A DNA stretch of 7,586 nucleotides, taken from Actinomycetes bacterium. GTDB lineage: Bacteria; Actinomycetota; Actinomycetes; Actinomycetales; Actinomycetaceae. Below, one piece after another: positions 5,695-7,586 of this stretch. The number at the start of each line of letters is the position of its first letter. Positions within the stretch are counted from its first letter, which is position 1. Below the pieces are notes generated by a model, which had not been told where the DNA came from, ran no database searches, and worked only from the letters and a program-made list of their open reading frames with translations. The position numbers were made by a program, and so were the translations under genes. Where the stretch lies: the NCBI GenBank assembly GCA_023420745.1, contig JAEZVQ010000060.1, forward strand, positions 1-7,586. The letters run 5' to 3'.

Positions 5695-7586
5695 TGACGT
5701 TGCGGGAAGATGTCGGAGCGCGCGACATTGTCGACGCGATTAATGCCGCTTCTACCGGTCGCCCACGGATGCTGATCTCTGACGAGCAGGTCGAGGTTGT
5801 CGAAGCGCCCCTCGCCCCGCAGCTCGTCATTGCTGGAGCCGGGTCGGGCAAAACCGAAACCATGTCGATTCGCGTGCTCGGTGTGGTGGTGCGTCATGGA
5901 ATTTCACCCGATCGAATTCTTGGCGTGACCTTCACCCGCAAGGCAGCCGGGGAGATCACCGCGCGATTGAAGGCACGTCTTGACGCTCTCGCCCAAACGC
6001 CACTGGGTGAGGTGTTGCGCGCACAACCCGATGATTCGCGCACGAGTAGCGGATACGACTGGACGCGCGCCCAAGCGGTGACCTCCACCTACGATTCCTT
6101 TGCCTACCGGTTATTGCGCGAACACGGGCTGATGCTCGGCATTGACCCCGGTGTGCAGCTCATTACCGATGCGCGCAAGACGCAGATCGTCACCGAACTG
6201 GTGGCGACGACGAGGAGACCACTACCTAAGCGGTCACTGTCGTTGATCGCTGCCGACGTTCGTTATCTTGCTGACGAGATGCGCGCTCACGAAGTGTCCC
6301 TCGATGAGCTCGGGGCGTATTGTCACGATCAACTGATGCCGTTGGGGGATCTCGCACCCGCAGGGCGCGCACGCGCACTCCAAACAAAAACGAAACGGTG
6401 GATGGCGGTGGTCGAAAACCAAGCGACCTACGTCGATCTCATTGACGACTACCAGCGGTATAAGCGCGAGCATGACCTCGTCGATTTTTCCGACACCCTC
6501 TCCCTTGTCAGACAACTCGTCACCGAGAATCAACACATTGCCCGTGACATTCGTGGCGACTTTGACGCGGTGCTCCTCGACGAGTTTCAAGACACGTCGA
6601 CGGCGCAGCTCGAGATGCTCGGCGCGATTTTTTCCGACCATGCCGTCACAGCCGTCGGCGACCCCAACCAGGCGATCTACGGGTGGCGAGGTGCCTCCGC
6701 GGCATCCCTCGACCTCTTTGGCGACTACTTTGATCCGAATCAGCGCGGCACCGTCCAACATTTGACATACGCGTGGCGAAACGATCCCGTCATCCTCGAC
6801 GCAGCGAACGTGGTCGCCGCCCCGCTGGCGAGTGCCAACGGGGTGAATGTCGAGGTCAAGGCGCTCAACCCCAGCCCCGGGAAGGATCCCGAGGCGGGGG
6901 TGATTCGCTACTGCTATCCCATGTGGGAGCAGCAGATGTACGAGGAAGCCGCTGAAACCATCGCCCAGTGGCGAGCCGCCGAGCAGCGCGCGCGCCACGA
7001 CGCCGAAGCGGCGGGAAGACGCCCGAATCCGCCTGAAACCTACGCGGTGCTCACCCGCAAGCGCCGCCACCATGAGGCGATCCTCGACGCACTTCGCCGT
7101 CGAGGTGTTCCCGCTCAGATCATTGGTGCTGGAGGGCTGCTCACCTCACCTGTTGTCGTCGACATTTGCGCTGTTCTCGGTGCCATCGCATCCCCCGCTG
7201 ACGGGCACCACGCCATGCGGTTGGTGACCAACCTCGGGTGTGACGCGCAGACGGTCGCTGCACTGTTTGCCCGCGCGAAAACGCTCGCTCGCGGGCGTGG
7301 AGTCAGCTCGCGAGAAGCCGTGCTCGTCGATGCTCTCGACGAACTCGCGACGATGGACGCGGCTGCGATTGGCGAACTCGACGGTGAACGCGACAGCTGG
7401 CTGCGCCTGCGCGAGCTCGGACGCCGGTTGCGTGCCGTGCGAGCCGTGACCACCCGACCACTGCCGCTGCTCATCAGCCAGGTAGTCAGGATTTTCGGCT
7501 ATGACATCGACGTGGCTTCCGACCCGCTCGGCAACCCCGGTCGCGAACACATTGACGCGTTGATTGACATTGCCGCCGGGTATGCG
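5694..7586 (+). CDS. adnB: AdnB, lead motor-nuclease subunit of AdnAB (C-terminus cut by window edge)
   Basis: Second subunit of the AdnAB resection enzyme. In the mycobacterial complex AdnB is the leading 3'-to-5' motor, and its nuclease domain cuts the displaced 3' strand. The 631 codons present cover most of the UvrD-like helicase part with well-kept motifs: Q motif ISDEQ (Gln32), motif I AGAGSGKTE (47-55, Lys53), Ia TFTRKAA (79-85), motif II LDEFQDT (Asp296, Glu297), motif III GDPNQAIYGWRGA (322-334), and motif IV YAWRN (Arg362). A later block (YAVLTRKRRHHEAIL) begins the second motor half. Motifs V and VI and the expected RecB-like nuclease domain lie beyond the window; the mycobacterial protein is about 1100 aa, so a little over half is seen. 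The ATG overlaps the adnA stop by one base and has a good Shine-Dalgarno at 5678-5684, indicating one operon with translational coupling. The intact motor contrasts with the degenerate one of AdnA. The subfamily name rests on partner and context; a general reader might label it UvrD/REP helicase. Confidence 0.93.
   Translation, partial: MTLREDVGARDIVDAINAASTGRPRMLISDEQVEVVEAPLAPQLVIAGAGSGKTETMSIRVLGVVVRHGISPDRILGVTFTRKAAGEITARLKARLDALAQTPLGEVLRAQPDDSRTSSGYDWTRAQAVTSTYDSFAYRLLREHGLMLGIDPGVQLITDARKTQIVTELVATTRRPLPKRSLSLIAADVRYLADEMRAHEVSLDELGAYCHDQLMPLGDLAPAGRARALQTKTKRWMAVVENQATYVDLIDDYQRYKREHDLVDFSDTLSLVRQLVTENQHIARDIRGDFDAVLLDEFQDTSTAQLEMLGAIFSDHAVTAVGDPNQAIYGWRGASAASLDLFGDYFDPNQRGTVQHLTYAWRNDPVILDAANVVAAPLASANGVNVEVKALNPSPGKDPEAGVIRYCYPMWEQQMYEEAAETIAQWRAAEQRARHDAEAAGRRPNPPETYAVLTRKRRHHEAILDALRRRGVPAQIIGAGGLLTSPVVVDICAVLGAIASPADGHHAMRLVTNLGCDAQTVAALFARAKTLARGRGVSSREAVLVDALDELATMDAAAIGELDGERDSWLRLRELGRRLRAVRAVTTRPLPLLISQVVRIFGYDIDVASDPLGNPGREHIDALIDIAAGYA

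Noticed and set aside
6234..7073. 279-codon minus-strand ORF inside adnB
   Set aside because: It overlaps the helicase motifs II-IV of adnB, which are clearly under selection in the plus frame, and has no convincing start signal.
2386..7586. A new defence or restriction-like system formed by two helicase-nucleases
   Set aside because: The domain layout, 1-base gene overlap and housekeeping neighbours fit the known AdnAB repair complex; no methylase, toxin, reverse transcriptase or mobile gene is present.

Overview
This is a high-GC stretch that reads as chromosomal DNA of an actinobacterium (Actinomycetota). Three things point there. The two large genes on the right encode a paired motor-nuclease of the AdnA/AdnB type, the double-strand-break resection enzyme described in mycobacteria. 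To their left lies a short DUF3107 (TB9.4-like) gene, a family I know only from actinobacteria. The left part (RhlE-type RNA helicase, divergent ferritin-like MiaE_2 gene, convergent DUF3107 gene) matches, from memory, the rhlE neighbourhood of Mycobacterium. I cannot assign a genus. All proteins look chromosomal and housekeeping. I see no mobile element, tRNA, rRNA, CRISPR array or prophage gene.

Layout. (1) 1-1198, minus strand: a DEAD-box RNA helicase that runs off the left edge just before motif VI. Its GTG start has no Shine-Dalgarno (SD) sequence and a TATA-like box a few bases upstream, so the mRNA may be leaderless. (2) 1199-1423: a divergent control region with candidate promoters, a hairpin in the leader of the next gene, and a possible 23-codon ORF behind a GAGGAG ribosome-binding sequence. 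(3) 1424-2074, plus strand: a 216-aa ferritin-like protein in which the usual diiron ligands are incomplete. (4) 2044-2088: a long imperfect inverted repeat over its stop codon, placed as a terminator between the two convergent genes. (5) 2109-2342, minus strand: a 77-aa DUF3107 protein. (6) 2343-2385: only 43 bp between the divergent DUF3107 and adnA starts, filled largely by the two ribosome-binding sites. (7) 2386-5694, plus strand: complete adnA. (8) 5694-7586, plus strand: adnB, overlapping adnA by one base (TAATG) and truncated by the right edge after 631 codons.

How the genes work together. AdnA and AdnB should form a heterodimer that binds a broken DNA end, unwinds it with ATP and trims both strands. 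The sequence suggests an unequal division of labour. AdnB keeps every helicase motif visible before the cut. AdnA has lost key residues of helicase motifs I, III, IV and V and has Asp for Glu in motif II, while keeping a complete RecB-type nuclease site and four cysteines for an iron-sulfur cluster. The degenerate AdnA motor is the most interesting protein-level observation. No wholly new system is visible; the other points of interest are regulatory (symmetric promoter, leaderless start, small ORF, hairpins, compressed divergent start region).
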